NCBI GenBank assembly: GCA_964017185.1
Contig: OZ024882.1
Location: forward strand, 36,194,488-36,258,487
DNA: 64,000 nt
Direction: 5' to 3'
From: Rugalucina vietnamica
Taxonomy: Eukaryota > Mollusca > Bivalvia > Lucinida > Lucinidae
Shown: piece after piece, positions 11,485 through 22,493 of the stretch
How the letters are laid out: every line of letters starts with the position of its first letter
Position numbering within the stretch: position 1 is the stretch's first letter
The notes under the pieces: model-generated
The model's database searches: none
The model's input: the letters and a program-made list of their open reading frames with translations, nothing else
Told to the model about the DNA's origin: nothing
Made by a program: the position numbers and the translations under genes

Positions 11485-12095
11485 ATTTGGAATAGGAACC
11501 AGTGCAATGCTTAATTGATACCGAATCATTTTCCCGCCCTTGATTACTAGAAAGAGAAAGAGAATCAGGCTATCTCGGCTTCATTCGTACCTTCGAGGTT
11601 ATTATAAAAATATTGAAGTGACCACGGCAGTGTAGCGCTAAATACAAACCGCGATGAACTATTATTATTATGAAGCACAGATAGGCACTACAGGCATAGT
11701 CAATGATCGAAATCATGTCTTAAGCATGTCGTTTATAGATTAGAAACCGAAATAACAATTTATATCGAAATAATTGGGGACGAATATGCCTAAGGCTTGC
11801 AAAGACCGCAGACTGATGACCGCCGACCGAATGGCCTCTAAGCATTCTTTTTAATTTCAAACTTTTAAGTGTCCCAGTTGACAAAACAATCGATTTACTT
11901 TTTGTATGTCTACAGCTTTACATCCTAAAATAATCATATTGACGAATAAACAATCTTTTAAAACCGGACTTCTTTTTTTCTCGAATGGATATCTATATAG
12001 GCCTTTTTCAATACATTATAGCTATAGAATAGTACATTGAAGGGTTGAGGCTATAAAAAATGTGGTATACAAGGGTATACAATTTTCTTATTTTT
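11485..12095. other. no recognised gene
   Basis: Unique-looking AT-rich sequence between the mariner-like element and the palindromic repeat. No supported gene. Confidence 0.4.
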
Positions 12096-12099
12096 GCTC

Positions 12100-12180
12100 C
12101 AAAACCGTGATCGATTGTGGGTACCCGTTAGAACCGCCTCGGTGGCCAGGCGGTTAACGAGTTCCTACAATCTATGTTTT
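12100..12180. repeat. GCCTCG palindrome family copy
   Basis: GATTGTGGGTACCCGTTAGA then ACCGCCTCGG and the inverse GGCGGTTAACGAGTTCCTAC. It is flanked by GTATACAAGGGTATAC just upstream. Confidence 0.6.
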
Positions 12181-12462
12181 GGGCAAACATATTAAAATAT
12201 CATTTTTTTCTTCAGTGAAATTTAAAAACAAATCACACATGGGCAAGTTTTCGTAATGGCAAGGGCAGCGTATTTAGGCCGTTAACTGACCGAATGACTT
12301 GGTGTTTGCTCACTTGAATCAAAAAGCTTTTATTCAAATTGTGTTCGCGTGTACATGCATACGCATGTGCGTATATAAAACAGAATAAGCTACATGTGTT
12401 TATCTCGCGGCATGTAATGATACTAATGGGACGCTTTGAAGCTTTTTTTATTTCAAATATTT

Positions 12463-12696
12463 GAGCCAACACATTGGAAAACCAACAATCTGCATAGGCG
12501 AAAACAAAGGCGCAGATCAGCTTCGCAGTAACTGCGAAGCTGATCATCGCCATTGTTTTCGCTACTCTGATAGTACAATTCATCTTCTACTTAAATCCGA
12601 CATTTCAAGCTTCTAGCTCTTTTCTGTGCTTGTACAGGCCGGTTTGTGTCGGACCTGGTCAAAAATCACATTGTTGGTTTTCCCGCGAGGAGGCTC
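12463..12696 (+). mobile_element. GAGCC-family MITE with ATTT TSD
   Basis: Ends GAGCC..GGCTC, flanked by ATTT on both sides. The central perfect palindrome is GATCAGCTTCGCAGTAACTG continuing to CGAAGCTGATC. It contains the family blocks 'GAAAACAAAGGCGCAGATCA' and 'TGTACAGGCCGGTTTGTGTC'. Confidence 0.85.
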
Positions 12697-12801
12697 ATTT
12701 TATACGTAACAATCTGATCACTGTACCGGAACAAACAGAACTGATGCTCATCGCACTGCCATTGACATTGTCATTGTGACTAAATAAACAAATAAAAACA
12801 C

Positions 12802-12870
12802 ATGCCAGTTCGAGAATCGAACCAGCATCCCACATACCGTACGAGTACTCTGGCCATTGAACTATCGGGT
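12802..12870 (-). repeat. tRNA-like sequence, probable SINE head or tRNA pseudogene
   Basis: Minus strand CCGATAGTTCAATGGCCAGA (A box) and GGTTCGATTCTCGAACTGGC (B box). Acceptor-stem pairing is poor, and it is followed by an AT-rich tail (TGTTTTTATTTGTTTATTTA) as in SINEs. Confidence 0.5.
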
Positions 12871-12920
12871 TATTTTAGGCCATTAAAGCTCATTGAAAGA
12901 CACAGAAGGTATTGGATAAA

Positions 12921-13862
12921 CTATACGCTATTAAAAGTGATATAAAAATTGAGACAAACCTCGGTTTTTTGCCTTGTATGGCCCGCCATTATCTCAAGTA
13001 TGGGTTTCGTTGGAGGCGTGTTTTCACTGTCAGCTTTACTCCTTCTTCCTTCGGAATTATCGCTCTTGCTTTCATCAGCTGTGTCACTTCCATCGACGGT
13101 ATCGCTTTTGGGAGCATCGTTCCAGTTTTCACCGGAAGTATCGCTCCTGTTTTCACCAGAAGTACCGCTTCTGCTTTCACTCGAATTACCGCTCCTCCAC
13201 CCACCTACCATATCGCCCCTGTTTGCATCGGAAGTATTGCTCCTGTTTTCACCGGAAGTGTCGCTCCTGCTTTCACCGGAATTACCGCTCCGGCTCCCAT
13301 CTACCATATCGCCCCTATTTTCACTGGAAGTATCGACTCTGTTTTCACAGGAAGTATCGCTCCTGTTTTGACGAGAAGTGTCGCTGGGGCTCCCATCTAC
13401 CATATCGTCCCTGTTTACACCAGAAGTATCGCCCCTGTTTTCACCGGAATTACCGCTCCGGCTCCCATCTACCATATCGCCCCTGTTTTCATCGGAAGTA
13501 TCGCCCCTGTTTTCACAGGAAGTATCACTCCTGTTTTCACCGGAAGTATCGCTGGGGCTCCCATTTACCATATCGCCCCTGTTTTCATCGGAAGTATCGC
13601 CCCTGTTTTCACCGGAAGTATCACTCCTGTTTTCAACGGAAGTATCGCTGGGGCTCCCATTTACCATATCGTCCATGTTTTCACCGGAAGTATCGCTTTT
13701 GTTTTCACCGGAAGTATCGCTCCTGCTTTCACCGGAAGTATTGTTCCTGCTTTCATTAGATTGGCCAGAGCTTCCAGTTACACTTTGCCGGTAGTCGTTT
13801 GTTTGGACAGCTTCGCTCATGGTTCTTCTATCAGTTTCGGCGCTTATGTTGGTATTTTCCAT
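12921..13862 (-). CDS. hypothetical Ser/Asp/Asn/Arg/Gly repeat protein (24-bp repeat frame)
   Basis: From ATG at 13862 to a stop at 12921 (313 codons). The N-terminus MENTNISAETDRRTMSEAVQ is not repetitive. Most of the rest is octapeptide repeats of the type SDTSGENR, with longer super-units ending DDMVDGSPSDTS or DMVDGSRSGNS. The C-terminal part reads PPTKPILEIMAGHTRQKTEV. The 24-bp period keeps two plus-strand frames open too (12974-13759 and 12912-13880), so an open frame alone is weak evidence. The non-repeat flanks also being open only on this strand favours it slightly. It could equally be a non-coding minisatellite. Confidence 0.35.
   Translation of the reverse strand: MENTNISAETDRRTMSEAVQTNDYRQSVTGSSGQSNESRNNTSGESRSDTSGENKSDTSGENMDDMVNGSPSDTSVENRSDTSGENRGDTSDENRGDMVNGSPSDTSGENRSDTSCENRGDTSDENRGDMVDGSRSGNSGENRGDTSGVNRDDMVDGSPSDTSRQNRSDTSCENRVDTSSENRGDMVDGSRSGNSGESRSDTSGENRSNTSDANRGDMVGGWRSGNSSESRSGTSGENRSDTSGENWNDAPKSDTVDGSDTADESKSDNSEGRRSKADSENTPPTKPILEIMAGHTRQKTEVCLNFYITFNSV
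13030..13760. repeat. 24-bp minisatellite with higher-order units
   Basis: About 30 units of GTTTTCACCGGAAGTATCGC+TCCT. Every few units a variant (GGGGCTCCCATCTACCATAT or GCTCCGGCTCCCATCTACC) marks a super-unit of roughly 96-120 bp. Confidence 0.85.
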
Positions 13863-13916
13863 TACAATTTCTCTTCCTGATACCCCTTGTTGTATATCCT
13901 TTAATACACAGTTCAA

Positions 13917-15165
13917 AATATTAAAATGTTCAATGTACTTTTTCCTTTTATCGCAATGTAAACATCCCTAACTTTGACCCGAATTTAATTCTTTTCATTT
14001 TGCAAAACTATTGATCCTTTTCGTCCAAAGAGGTTTCTCTGCTCTGTATTTGACATGAGTATAGAGTTATAATAGTGTTTGCTCAGAGCAAAATTATCAA
14101 GTTCCGTAACTGGAATTTTCGGGGACGTCACATCAACTGACTGGGTCACGTGACCGGTGATGGTTCACATGTCATGAGGAGACTGTCGTACACTCGGGGT
14201 AGCTCCAGTCCCTCATCTCTGTTAAGTAATGGTCTGCGCTGTCTGGTCTCGATACTTTCCTTCACCTTTCGTTTCCAGAAGTTGTCCTCGGACATTAAAA
14301 CTTCCGTATTCTCTGGCCTGATCTTATGCCCTTCCCTTTCAGAATGCTGATAATGACATTGACATGTGTCCTTTCAATTTGGTGTCCTACTTCCTCGCTG
14401 TTCCACCAAAATAGTCTCCTTCGGTCACGTGACCAAGTCAGTTTACCTGCCGATGAAGGAGATGTGACGTCTCCGAAAAATCCAGGTACGGAATAAAACT
14501 ATTGCTTTTAGTAAAAATGTTCTATACTCATATTGATCCTTTTACTATTTTGAACAATACGCATTTATTTATCAAACAATAGATAAAAACCATTTCAAAC
14601 ACATTCATATCTTTTTCAAATGTTGTATAAGTCATCAAAAGGTACAAGTGGGCAACGATCAGGAAAAGACGCAATCAGAACAAGATTCCCACTCCAAAAA
14701 ACGAGGTGGGGAAAAACTAAATAGGCAATCAGGTACTTATACCATGAAAACATATCGTAAGCCGAATGAGCAGCTATTTTCCCAAGAGGTGGCCACTCAG
14801 TTACCTAAACTTAACTAAAAACATGATAACATACATAAGGTGCCAACAGCACAAAAACATTAAACACCAAGACATAAAACAATAAGAACCACCACAGAAG
14901 TATCGCCTTGGAACGATCAGTAATATAAAATTACTAGGGGGCTTGAATCGATTTTACAGGTACCTAACCTCACCCTCAGCTTCTGCAGTGAGTTAGTTGT
15001 TCGGTCCTAACTATAATCAATGAATCATCATGGACAAACAAATAAATCACGATAAATACCATGATGAATCAAAAACGAGGACTCACAGATTGAGTAAGCT
15101 GCCCGACGATGGAGATCCCTGGGTGCCAAATAACACTATCTCCGGAGCAAAAGAAAAAAACACCA
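13917..15165. other. no recognised gene outside the 14102-14495 element
   Basis: AT-rich sequence. The open frames are short and lack conserved motifs. Confidence 0.4.
14102..14495. mobile_element. short TIR element with CRE-like and E-box-like ends
   Basis: Inverted ends TTCCGTAACTGGAATTTTCG and (inverted) TTCCGTACCTGGATTTTTCG, each followed by GACGTCACATC and, further in, GGTCACGTGACC. Length about 394 bp. No clear TSD. Confidence 0.6.
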
Positions 15166-15169
15166 GTTG

Positions 15170-16182
15170 AACTATACTTAGAAAAACAATTGAAGGATAT
15201 GGTTTTTGTTTCGATTTCATTGCTAAAGGTATAATTTTTTCTACCCAAATAATTAATAGATATGTAGCAGAACCATCACTGCGCAAAGATTCCATAAAAT
15301 TTTCGCGTTGCCTGGAAGCGCTTCTCGCAGACTTGCAAAAACATTGGAACACCCCTGAAATTGAAGTTCCAACTGTTGCCTACCCTACCCTATTCTGCCA
15401 TTCCTCCCCTCTTACTGGTTCATTCAACTGCAAAACTGTTTTGATAATCGAAATGCCGGTACTCTTATGTCTAAAATGCATATTGGGAAAATTTCAGAAA
15501 TTTGTGATTTTTGGTTAAAAACACAATTTTTTACCAAAAAAAGTTTTTTTCGCTTAAAACGTTGCCCTTTAAGCTGCGAGTTTGGTACAGAAAACCGATT
15601 TGAGCTACGGGCATTAGTTTAGATTTTACAGCGTTTCAAAACATTTACTAAAGAACTGAACATTACCTTAATGGGAATTTGCATTACGTGATTAAAAATT
15701 TGACAACACATTTTAAAAAACGCTGTTTTAAGAAAACCAGAGCACGCATTCAAAAACGGATTTCAGTTTCATACTCACAGTGCAAAGGAAAACATTTTAA
15801 ACGAAAAAAAATTTTTGGTTAAAAAATGTGTTTTTTACCAAAAATCACAGATTTCTGAAATTTCCCCAAAGTGCGTTTTAGACATAAAGGTGTCGCCATT
15901 TCGATTATCAAAACAGTTTTGCATTTGGATGAACCAGTAAGAGGAGGTGAATGAAAGATTTGGATACAGTAGGGAGCAGTGATAACTGTAATTTTAGGGG
16001 TGTTCCATCATTTCTGCAAGTCTGTGAGAAGCGCTTCCAGGCAACTCGAAAATTTTATGGAATCTTTGCACAGTGATGGTTCTGCCATATATCTATTAAT
16101 TATTTGGTTAGAAAAAATTATACCTTAAGCAAAGAAATCGAAACAAAAACCATATCCCTCAATTGTTTTTCTAAGTATAGTT
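15170..16182. mobile_element. foldback element with inverted arms of about 400 bp
   Basis: The left arm (about 15170-15540) begins AACTATACTTAGAAAAACAA. The right arm (about 15800-16182) is its diverged inverse, ending TTGTTTTTCTAAGTATAGTT. Shared blocks include GTTTTTGTTTCGATTTC, 'CATCACTGCGCAAAGATTCC', 'GAAGCGCTTCTC', 'AAACTGTTTTGATAATCGAA' and 'TTTTTGGTTAAAAA'. A spacer of about 250 bp separates them. There is no coding capacity. Confidence 0.75.
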
Positions 16183-16554
16183 GAACCTCGATGGGCCAAG
16201 CAACAGACAAGAAGCTCCGGCCCCAACCAACTAAAATGAATAGCTTTATGTCGGGGCCATGGCCCACCGGCGTGCAATTAAAGAACGCAGCATAGTTATC
16301 GACCATGACTGGGTTAAAAACTAAGCATGCAGACTGTCACATAACATTTACACGTCTGCAACGTGATATGATTTTCTGAATTGAAACGGAAAATCAGTCC
16401 TTCCTATAAGTTTCTTAAATTTGTAAACCAAGTCACCATAAAATTCTGGATCCGAAAGGCCCTCGCGTAAAAGGGTCTTCAGCCCAACATTAAGGGAAAT
16501 CAATGCATAGTGTCTGCGATAAAATTTAGAAAATGTTATTCGAAGTTTATGATA
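16183..16554. other. no recognised gene
   Basis: Short unique stretch between the foldback element and a truncated tandem-core element. Confidence 0.4.
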
Positions 16555-16930
16555 CCGATAGCCCTGTGGTCATGTGACTTGGACCATTTATACAAACTTT
16601 CGTTCCCCCTTCCTACTGATACTCCACATGAAAGTCGCGCGGTTTCAGAGAAGACGTTTGAACATTGACAACGACTACGACGACAGAGCATGGGCATACT
16701 ATAACATGCGCGGATCCAGAGGGGGGGGGGGACCGGGGGTCCGGACCCCCCCCCCCCCCTGGAATTTGAAAATTTTACCTTAAAAAAAGGTAATTTCGAG
16801 ATTTTTAGTGGGTTGGACCCCCCCCCCCCCCCCCCCTCGCCTGTGACAAAAAATTACCATTTTCGTTGGACCCCCTCTCATGAAAATTTCTGCATGTATA
16901 AGCTCACCTAACGGCTCAGGTGAGCTAAAA
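16555..16930 (+). repeat. truncated copy of the AGGTCAAGGTCA-family element with poly(C) inserts
   Basis: It starts with the family's 'GTCATGTGACTTGGACCATTTATAC' segment (first 20 bases GTCATGTGACTTGGACCATT). It is interrupted by G- and C-homopolymer runs at about 16721-16760 and 16819-16836, and ends in AAGCTCACCTAACGGCTCAGGTGAGCT near 16900-16927. The homopolymers may be partly sequencing artefacts. Confidence 0.55.
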
Positions 16931-17554
16931 ATGTGATGACATCTGCTAGTACCAGACATGAGTCTTACCAGAAGTGACATGTCCTTTCAGTCGTGTTTCC
17001 GCATTTTCAGTCGTGTTTCCGCATTTATTTTTTATTCTACCTTCACTTTCGATTTTGAAAAATATATAAATAAAAAAAAATATTACAAAATCGATTATCC
17101 GATACATACACTGTGGCATGCTAATGAGGATTTTCCCTGAAAATAAATGACCCTTCTCCCCAAATCCCTGAAAATAAAAAAGCCCTTCTCCCTGAATCCC
17201 CCAAACCCCTGGGAGGGCCTCAAATGTGCTGCCACCTAGGGAACACCTGTGAAAATGTGAATACCAACTTCTTTGTAAAACTTGTGAAGTAATTATTTAC
17301 AGTTTGTCAGAATCTTTAGTATATTTCCAAAATTGCTTTGTGAAAATGGTGAACATCAAACATAATAGCTTGTGACGGGCTGCGGCCATCTTTGATTCAG
17401 AAATTAGGAATGTGCGTTATCTTTTTCGTAAGCATCAAGCGGAAACATTGTTTGTTGAACTTTGATTCTTTATTTTCTGAACGACTGTTTGCGATAGATA
17501 AACTTTTCCAGGGACAGGTTTCAATACCACTTTATAGCACACCTGTCAGCTGAA

Positions 17555-18810
17555 GGCTCAAAGTGAGCTTATAGTATAGGCATGATCCCGTTTATTGATC
17601 CGTCGTCCGTGCATCGTCGTCTGTCGCCGTCGTCTATAATTTCAAAGATCTTCTTCTCTGAAACCGCTTGGTAAATCAAGTCGAAGTTTTATGTGGAGCC
17701 TCCATGGGTAGGGGTTGTTTATTCATGGGATCTTGGTCACATGACCAAGATGGCCGCCACGCCCATATATGATAACCAGAGGACCAATGGTCCTGTAAAC
17801 GCTCACCTGAGACCTGAGATATATACCAATAAACTTGTTTGACTAGAATGGTAATATACATGTATATTACCCCAGGGCAGGGTCAGAGCAACCTCTGGAG
17901 TCAATTTCTTTTTTAAATCATAAAGATTCAGTGCATTTGCCAATTTACTGCAAGTTTTGCCCTTCAAATGACATTGTTACAATTTTCCCCATTCAAATGC
18001 GTAGGCAACGTAAGTTGACCTTGACATAAAAATGGTCAAGGTCATCCCAGGGTCATGATTTATATAAACTATGTAGAGGTCCATTGCCTAATGCTTCATG
18101 CCAAGTTTCAAAGTCATAGGCCTTCTGGTTCTGGAGATTTTAACGGTTTTTGCTATTTATAGCCATGGCGGCCATCTTGGTCATGTGACCTTGGTCATGA
18201 TCATTTATACAAACTTTCATTCACTCTTTCTAAGAATGCTCCACATAAAGTTTGGCTTTGATTGGCAAAGCGGTTTCAGAGAAGATGATGTTTGAATATT
18301 ACGGTCATACACATGTATATAGCCCCGGGGCGAGGCAGACAACCCTCTGGGCCCAAAATATTTTCATAAACATGAATATTCTGTCCATTTGCTCATTCCT
18401 AGCAAGTTTTTTGCCATTAATTGATATTTTCCTATTTTTTTAATTCAAATGCATGGGCGGCCTAAGTTGACCTTGCCGTAAAAAAGGTCAAGGTCATCCC
18501 AGGGTCATGATTTATATAAACTTTGTAGAGCTCCATTGCCTGATGCTTCATGCCAAGTTTCAAAATCATAGGCCTTCTGGTTCTGGAGAAGATTTTTAAA
18601 GGTTTTTGCTATTTATAGCCATGGTGGCCATCTTGGTCATGTGACCTTGACCATTAAACAAACTTTCGTTCCCCCTTCCTAAGGATGCTCCATATGAAAT
18701 TTGGCTTTGATTGGCCTAGCAGTTTCAGAGGAGATCTTTGAAATTGTGGACGACGGACGGACGACGGACTCCGGAGCAAGGGTATACGATAAGCTCACCT
18801 GTGAGCTAAA
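17555..18810 (+). repeat. tandem-core interspersed element, about 3 units
   Basis: Same family as 31675-35545. It has AAAGGTCAAGGTCATCCCAG blocks near 18031 and 18483, and repeated 'GCTTCATGCCAAGTTTCAAA' and 'CATCTTGGTCATGTGACCTT'. The right end has GGACGACGGACGGACGACGG and the short hairpin AAGCTCACCTGTGAGCT at about 18791-18808. Confidence 0.65.
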
Positions 18811-19640
18811 AACCTTTCAAAGATCGTCGGCCGATTTTGACGAAAGTTGGTATGTTACGTCGATGACTCCAGCCCATCATAATTTGTTTAAATGATGATC
18901 CTAGGCTGACCTTGACCTATTTAACGGCAAGGTCAATTTTGAAAACATAGGCTTTTGCGTGGGAAAAAGCATAAAAATGGTTATTTTGGAAACTATTGCA
19001 GCCCGAGTCGAAAGTTGCTAGATGCAGACAACTAATGGAGTGAATGAAGGTGTGTAATTAGTAAAGGTCAAGGTCGTTAGTTGACCCATGGTCATTGAAA
19101 TATCAAAATTATGGTTTTCTCAGAAATCACTGGGCCTGTGGAGCCTAGATGCTTAGGGGAACAAATTTTTGTATTCTGGGTCGAATGCTCAACACGAACG
19201 CCATGCTGAAAAATCTTTCTCCAGAACCGGTGGTGCGATTTTCACGAAACTTGGTATGTTGTATCTGGGACTCCAGCCCATCGTTGTTTGTTCAAATGAT
19301 GGCCTTAGGATGACCTTGACCGTTTTATGGCAAGGTCAGTTATGGAAACACGCTTGTACATTGGAAAAAGTGAAAACAATGGAAACTTTTGCAGCCTAAT
19401 TGATCTTAGCCCATCATAGTTTGTTCAAATGATGACCCAAGGATGACCTTGACCTATTTTACGGCAAGGTCAATTTTGAAACTGACTTTCACATGGGAAA
19501 AAGTGAAAACAATGGATTTTTTAAACTATTGCAGCCTGAGAACTGATACTTGGCAGATGCAGATAAGTAAATGAAGACAATAAAGTTGTATGAGTATTCA
19601 AGGTCAAGGTCATTGCATGATGACTAAATGTTCCAAGACC
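18811..19640 (-). repeat. inverted copies of the AGGTCAAGGTCA-family unit
   Basis: The family units are in opposite orientation to the preceding block, with TGACCTTGACCTATTT..GGCAAGGTCA near 18907, 19313 and 19444. Together with 17555-18810 this makes a head-to-head arrangement around 18800. Confidence 0.55.
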
Positions 19641-19782
19641 ATACTACTCAGTTACCCGAACTTAAAAGCTATGAAAACGTACACAGCACAAAAAGTTGAC
19701 TCCAAAACATGAAATAAATAGAACCACAACAGAAGTATCGCATTGGAATGATCAGTTATATAAAATTACAGGGGGGCGGGAA

Positions 19783-19789
<7 letters not shown>

Positions 19790-19814
<25 letters not shown>

Positions 19815-20010
19815 GGGGGGTGCTCCAAGCGATTTTAAAGCTACTTTACTCACTGATTTTCTTCTCAGCGATTTTTTTGCCAAAATTTTACTGATAAGCA
19901 ATTTTTTGGCCAAAATTTTGCTGATTAGCAATTTTTCGGCCAATATTGGCGTACTATTAGCAAGTAAGAATCCTTCGTCAAAATCGCTGATTTCCTTCAT
20001 TTTTCACAAT
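19790..20010. repeat. poly(G) tract and 30-bp tandem repeats
   Basis: A (GT)n and G-run at 19783-19820 precedes three imperfect 30-bp copies of 'TTTTTTGGCCAAAATTTTGC' plus TGATTAGCAA (about 19865-19945). The open frame here (LLISKILAKK repeats on the minus strand) is only the reading of these units. Confidence 0.7.
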
Positions 20011-20299
20011 GACCACTTCGCCCGTTTTTATGCAATTGTAGGCAAACGAAAAAAGTATGATGGCTAATTTTCACAGATCATCTTTAAACATGGTTGGGCT
20101 ACATGTATTCGGAATTTCCGATCAATCGACTGAAATCACGAAAAGACGTTCTTGAAATTTTAATGGCCAGTTGCGTTGGCTGTGGACTTAAGTATATGTG
20201 GCCTCTTGTGTTGTCAGTTCATTCCATCTTATATTAAGATCAGCTGGCTAGCCTTCACGTGTACTTGCCCTAGGATTCTGTATGTAATCGGATCAATTC

Positions 20300-20524
20300 C
20301 TGGTCCTGATGTTATGAAACTTTTTTCATGTTCAACATATAACTTAAAACTGCTGAGCATATAATTTTAACAGCTCAAAAAATAATGAATTGAAATTTCA
20401 GGTTAACATCACCACAGCATGTAATTTTTCCTGCTAATAAATTTTAAAATGCCAACAAATCTTGGCATTTTAACATATACAAGAAGGATAAATTTCAGCT
20501 GATCTGAGCATGAATATAACTTAG
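20300..20524. mobile_element. MITE with GTTATAAAACTTTTTCATGC-type ends, copy 1
   Basis: Ends GTTATGAAACTTTTTTCATG and CTGAGCATGAATATAAC. The central hairpin is AAAATGCCAACAAATCTTGG plus CATTTTAA. Diverged from the 25634 copy. Confidence 0.6.
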
Positions 20525-20677
20525 AGGCCAGGTCTTAACTTTCAATAAACAAGAGAAATAAATTAAGAGTTCATATTTTTTAATTTTATTTATAACAGAT
20601 GCCAATTTATTTACTTAAACCTTCAGGAATCATCCGACATTACTGCCTCTGACAGCAGCACAGGTCAACCTCAAAAG

Positions 20678-20900
20678 GAGCCACGCCATGAGAAAACTGG
20701 ATTTTTGTCTGAGCAAATACAAAGGTGCAGATCAGCTGTGACAGCTGTGATCAGAGCCTTTGTTTTCACAACACGGATGGTACAATTCTCCTTCTACTTA
20801 ATCCAAGATATCAAGGTCCAAGTCTTCTGCGACTGTACAGGCCAGTTTGTGTAGGACCTGGTTGGAATCCCTGAAGACCAATTTTCTCGCATCGTGGCTC
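20678..20900 (+). mobile_element. GAGCC-family MITE, diverged
   Basis: Starts GAGCCACGCCATGAGAAAAC and ends CATCGTGGCTC. The central hairpin is shortened to GATCAGCTGTGACAGCTGTGATC. Flanks AAAG and AAAT differ by one base. Confidence 0.75.
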
Positions 20901-21089
20901 AAATGACTTCAATAAACCACAACATGGCGACCACACACTGGTTATCCAGAGACAACAAACATCACCGAGAACAACAAATGTGGAGATTAGGAAAACATGC
21001 CCACGCAATATACAGTGACTTTATTCAGAAGAAAAATTTGAAAATTTTATTTGAAAAATTGACTTTTTATAAATAATTTTCACTAAAAA

Positions 21090-21240
21090 CATACATTGTG
21101 GGTACACGTTAGAACCGCCTCGCTGAGGCGGTTCTAACGAGTACCCACAATGTATGGTTTGAATCAAAAATAAGAAAATTAGGTATACCCTTGCAAACCC
21201 CATTTTTACTATATAAAAGTGGGGTTTAAGTGGCTATACA
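21090..21240. repeat. GCCTCG palindrome family copy (best)
   Basis: GTGGGTACACGTTAGAACCG, then CCTCGCTGAGG and CGGTTCTAACGAGTACCCAC form a stem of about 27 bp. It is followed by GGTATACCC and TACTATATAAAAGTGGGGTT. Other copies lie at 12100, 37785, 56285 and (half) 6765 and 27815. Confidence 0.7.
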
Positions 21241-21477
21241 TTTCACTGACCTGTTTTCCTTATGGATGACCTAATTAAGCAACAGTGGGGAATCGTCATC
21301 CCCATATTAAAGAACAAGACACAGTACCTTCCAGTGTAGCTCATATAATGTGCAAGATTGATCTGTGTTACTGTCAACTATAGAATGTACACCATGTATT
21401 CCTGTTATTCAACACGCCCATTATCCAGAGACAACCAACGTGACTGAGAACAACTAATGCAGATTAGATCAATATAT

Positions 21478-21685
21478 GAGCCGCCGCATGGAAAAATCAA
21501 CAATCTGCATAGGCCAGTAACTGCGAAGCCGATCAGCAACCTTGTTATCGCTACACGGATAGTACAATTCCTCTACTTTCTAAATCCAAAATTTCCAGCA
21601 TCTAACCATCTTCTGTGACTGTACAGCCCAGTTTGTGTCGGTCCTGGTCGGATCCAAAATTGTTGGTTTTCTCTTGCACAGGCTC
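21478..21685 (+). mobile_element. GAGCC-family MITE, diverged
   Basis: Starts GAGCCGCCGCATGGAAAAAT and ends CTTGCACAGGCTC. One arm of the central palindrome is lost. Flanks ATAT and ATAG. Confidence 0.7.
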
Positions 21686-22162
21686 ATAGAGTAGTATGCA
21701 AATACCTGTCTAGGAACAACTATCCACATATTCCGAAAGTTGTTCCCAGTATTACCTATTGTGGCATGTTGAGTTTATCCACGTCAGTTGTTCTCAGTCG
21801 TGTTCATTGTCCCTGATAACAAGTGTGATACTTCAAGTTCTCATTTACAATGACATCTGTGCTCTGTAAGCAATGAACATAGAATGTAGCTTAATTAAAC
21901 TGCATTTTGGTGATTACAGGTATTCAAACTTTATTTCCCCATAAAAACATAAGCGGTGGGTATTCACTGAAAGTACCTTGGTTATTCCTTCAAATGAGTA
22001 CTCATCACCAACATTTTTGAAGAAAAATAAAAATCCTTGTCAATAATCACAAAGAACTTGCCTTCTTTTTAACATTAACATGTAGCTGTTTTTCTTGGAA
22101 GGCAAGTTAACACAGAGCAGCACGACTGTCCAGCAACATGGTTTATTTTCTATCAATAAAAT

Positions 22163-22363
22163 GGGCCGCGACGCGAGAAAACCGGTCTTTGGGGTTTCCA
22201 ACCAGGCTTGTTCAGTCGCAAAAAAGGCTGGAAGCGTGAAATTTCGGATTTAAGAAGAGAAATTGTACTATCCGAGTAGCGAAAACAAAGGCGCTGATCA
22301 GCTTCGCAGTTAATGCGAAGCTGATCTACGCAGGCAAAATCCAGTTTTCTCATGATGCGGCTC
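22163..22363 (-). mobile_element. GAGCC-family MITE with AAAT TSD
   Basis: Starts GGGCCGCGACGCGAGAAAAC and ends CATGATGCGGCTC, with AAAT on both sides. The central palindrome GATCAGCTTCGCAGTTAATG..CGAAGCTGATC is retained. Confidence 0.8.
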
Positions 22364-22493
22364 AAATGAACTTGCCATTATAATTTATTTGAATACAAAT
22401 CTCAATTTTGAGATCATTTCAACTTTACTACACTTCTTTTGCAAGATATTGATGAAATAAATACTGAAAACTTGATATTTGATATTTAGTCAG

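Noticed and set aside
12912-13880. Plus-strand open frame of about 320 codons rich in IAPVFTGS repeats
   Set aside because: The 24-bp period contains no stop in several frames, so length is not evidence. The N- and C-terminal non-repeat parts do not look more protein-like on this strand.
16720-16840. Poly(G)/poly(C) runs as functional G-quadruplexes
   Set aside because: Long homopolymers in a decayed repeat. Length is prone to sequencing error and no regulatory context is visible.
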